From Arthrobacter castelli DSM 16402 (GTDB lineage: Bacteria; Actinomycetota; Actinomycetes; Actinomycetales; Micrococcaceae): a DNA stretch of 64,000 nt. The DNA is taken from positions 1 through 64,000 of the forward strand of contig NZ_AUMN01000009.1 of the NCBI RefSeq assembly GCF_000430705.1. Reading direction: 5' to 3'. The number at the start of each line of letters is the position of its first letter. Within the stretch, counting starts at the first letter, position 1. The translations under genes were made by a program, and so were the position numbers. This document shows, piece by piece, positions 63,522 to 64,000 of the stretch. Below the pieces are notes generated by a model. It saw nothing but the letters and a program-made list of their open reading frames with translations, did not search any database and was not told the DNA's origin.

Positions 63522-64000
63522 CTATCCGGCTTCCAGGCAGGCCGGCCCGAGTAGCACCTTCAGGTCGCCAAACAATTCCGGCGTCGGGCTCACCCGCAGC
63601 TGAACGCCCAGCCTGAGCAGCTCGACCTTCCGCGAACCGGTCAGCTTCAGCTGCACCTCGGTACTGCCGGGGTGGTTGCGCAGCACGTCCGACAACTCGG
63701 TGACGACCGCCTCGGTGGCCTTGTGGTTGACCATCGAGATCATCACCGGGCCGGAATGCCCGTCGCTGAGGTCCGGGACCGTCAATTCCTGCGCATTCAG
63801 GCTCACTGCTCCGTCGTCCCGGCGCTGCACGCGGCCTCGCACCGTAACGATCAGGTCCTCGGCGAGGATGGTGGAAATCGGCCCGTACACCTTGCCGAAG
63901 AACATCACCTCCATAGAGGCGCCCAGGTCCTCGATTTCGGCACGCGCGTAGGCGTTGCCACTGTTTTTGGCGATCCGGCGGGACAGCGAGGTGATCATCC
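63522..64000 (-). CDS. dnaE: DNA polymerase III alpha subunit, C-terminal end
   Basis: About 160 codons are visible and the gene continues past the right edge. The segment is the OB-fold and C-terminal domain of DnaE1: NAYARAEIEDLGASMEVMFF, ILAEDLIVTVRGRVQRRDDG, AVSLNAQELTVPDL and a last alpha/beta part ending PELFGDLKVLLGPACLEAG. The replicative polymerase catalytic domain is not in view. Confidence 0.93.
   Translation of the reverse strand, partial: MITSLSRRIAKNSGNAYARAEIEDLGASMEVMFFGKVYGPISTILAEDLIVTVRGRVQRRDDGAVSLNAQELTVPDLSDGHSGPVMISMVNHKATEAVVTELSDVLRNHPGSTEVQLKLTGSRKVELLRLGVQLRVSPTPELFGDLKVLLGPACLEAG

Overview
The window is a high-GC actinobacterial chromosome segment, most likely from the order Micrococcales. 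The evidence is the gene content: SepH, DUF3093, DUF3159, DUF3710, DUF4191, DUF4192, DUF5998 and DUF7455 proteins, a PAC2 protein, a polyphosphate glucokinase, and two gene blocks in the order known from Mycobacterium and relatives. One block is RNA methyltransferase / permease / two TrkA / DUF3159 / OB-fold / DUF3710 / dut / DUF3093 / sepH. The other is lipB / lipA / DUF4191 / RDD / glnA / glnE / glnA2 / panB. No rRNA, tRNA, CRISPR array or phage structural genes were seen. Genus cannot be fixed from the sequence alone.

Layout. 1-2.7 kb is an accessory patch: the cut-off 5' part of an IS630-type transposase, a truncated arsenite-permease remnant, and an unusual Abi_2 (HEPN) protein with an extra C-terminal domain. 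Core genome begins with aconitase (2.7-5.5 kb). 5.7-10.5 kb is a divergent potassium module: a KimA-like permease with an RNA methyltransferase, facing two RCK (TrkA) proteins. 10.5-17.9 kb carries DUF3159, OB-fold and DUF3710 genes, dUTPase, SepH, thymidine kinase, a phosphodiesterase and DUF5998. 18-28.5 kb has a GNAT/acyl-CoA-ligase fusion and topoisomerase IV parC and parE, separated by an SMR pump, a double-GNAT protein and a BlaI/M56 regulatory pair. 28.7-33 kb holds DUF7455, the primary sigma factor, DUF4192 and PAC2 genes.

33-49.5 kb is central metabolism: leucyl aminopeptidase, lipoamide dehydrogenase, the two-lipoyl-domain E2, OsmC, a tricorn-type protease, an atypical receptor kinase, and lipoate ligation and synthesis (lipB-lipA). 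LipB and LipA make the cofactor attached to the E2 subunit that the dehydrogenase reoxidises, so these genes form one functional set. 48-54 kb is nitrogen assimilation: glnA behind a clear tandem GlnR box, the GlnE adenylyltransferase, and glnA2. panB follows.

55-58.7 kb is a second accessory patch: a short cupin, a PAS-only protein, a HigBA-type toxin-antitoxin pair with a palindromic operator, two GNAT genes and small orphan ORFs. From 58.7 kb the core resumes: a SPOR-like microprotein, methionine aminopeptidase, polyphosphate glucokinase, nrdR behind two NrdR boxes, hisD, a membrane protein, and the 3' end of dnaE at the right edge.

The best candidate for something undescribed is the Abi_2 protein at 784-2310. 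It keeps the HEPN R-x4-H ribonuclease motif and carries a C-terminal region resembling the toxin-binding module of Xre/MbcA/ParS antitoxins, a possible toxin-antitoxin fusion in one chain.
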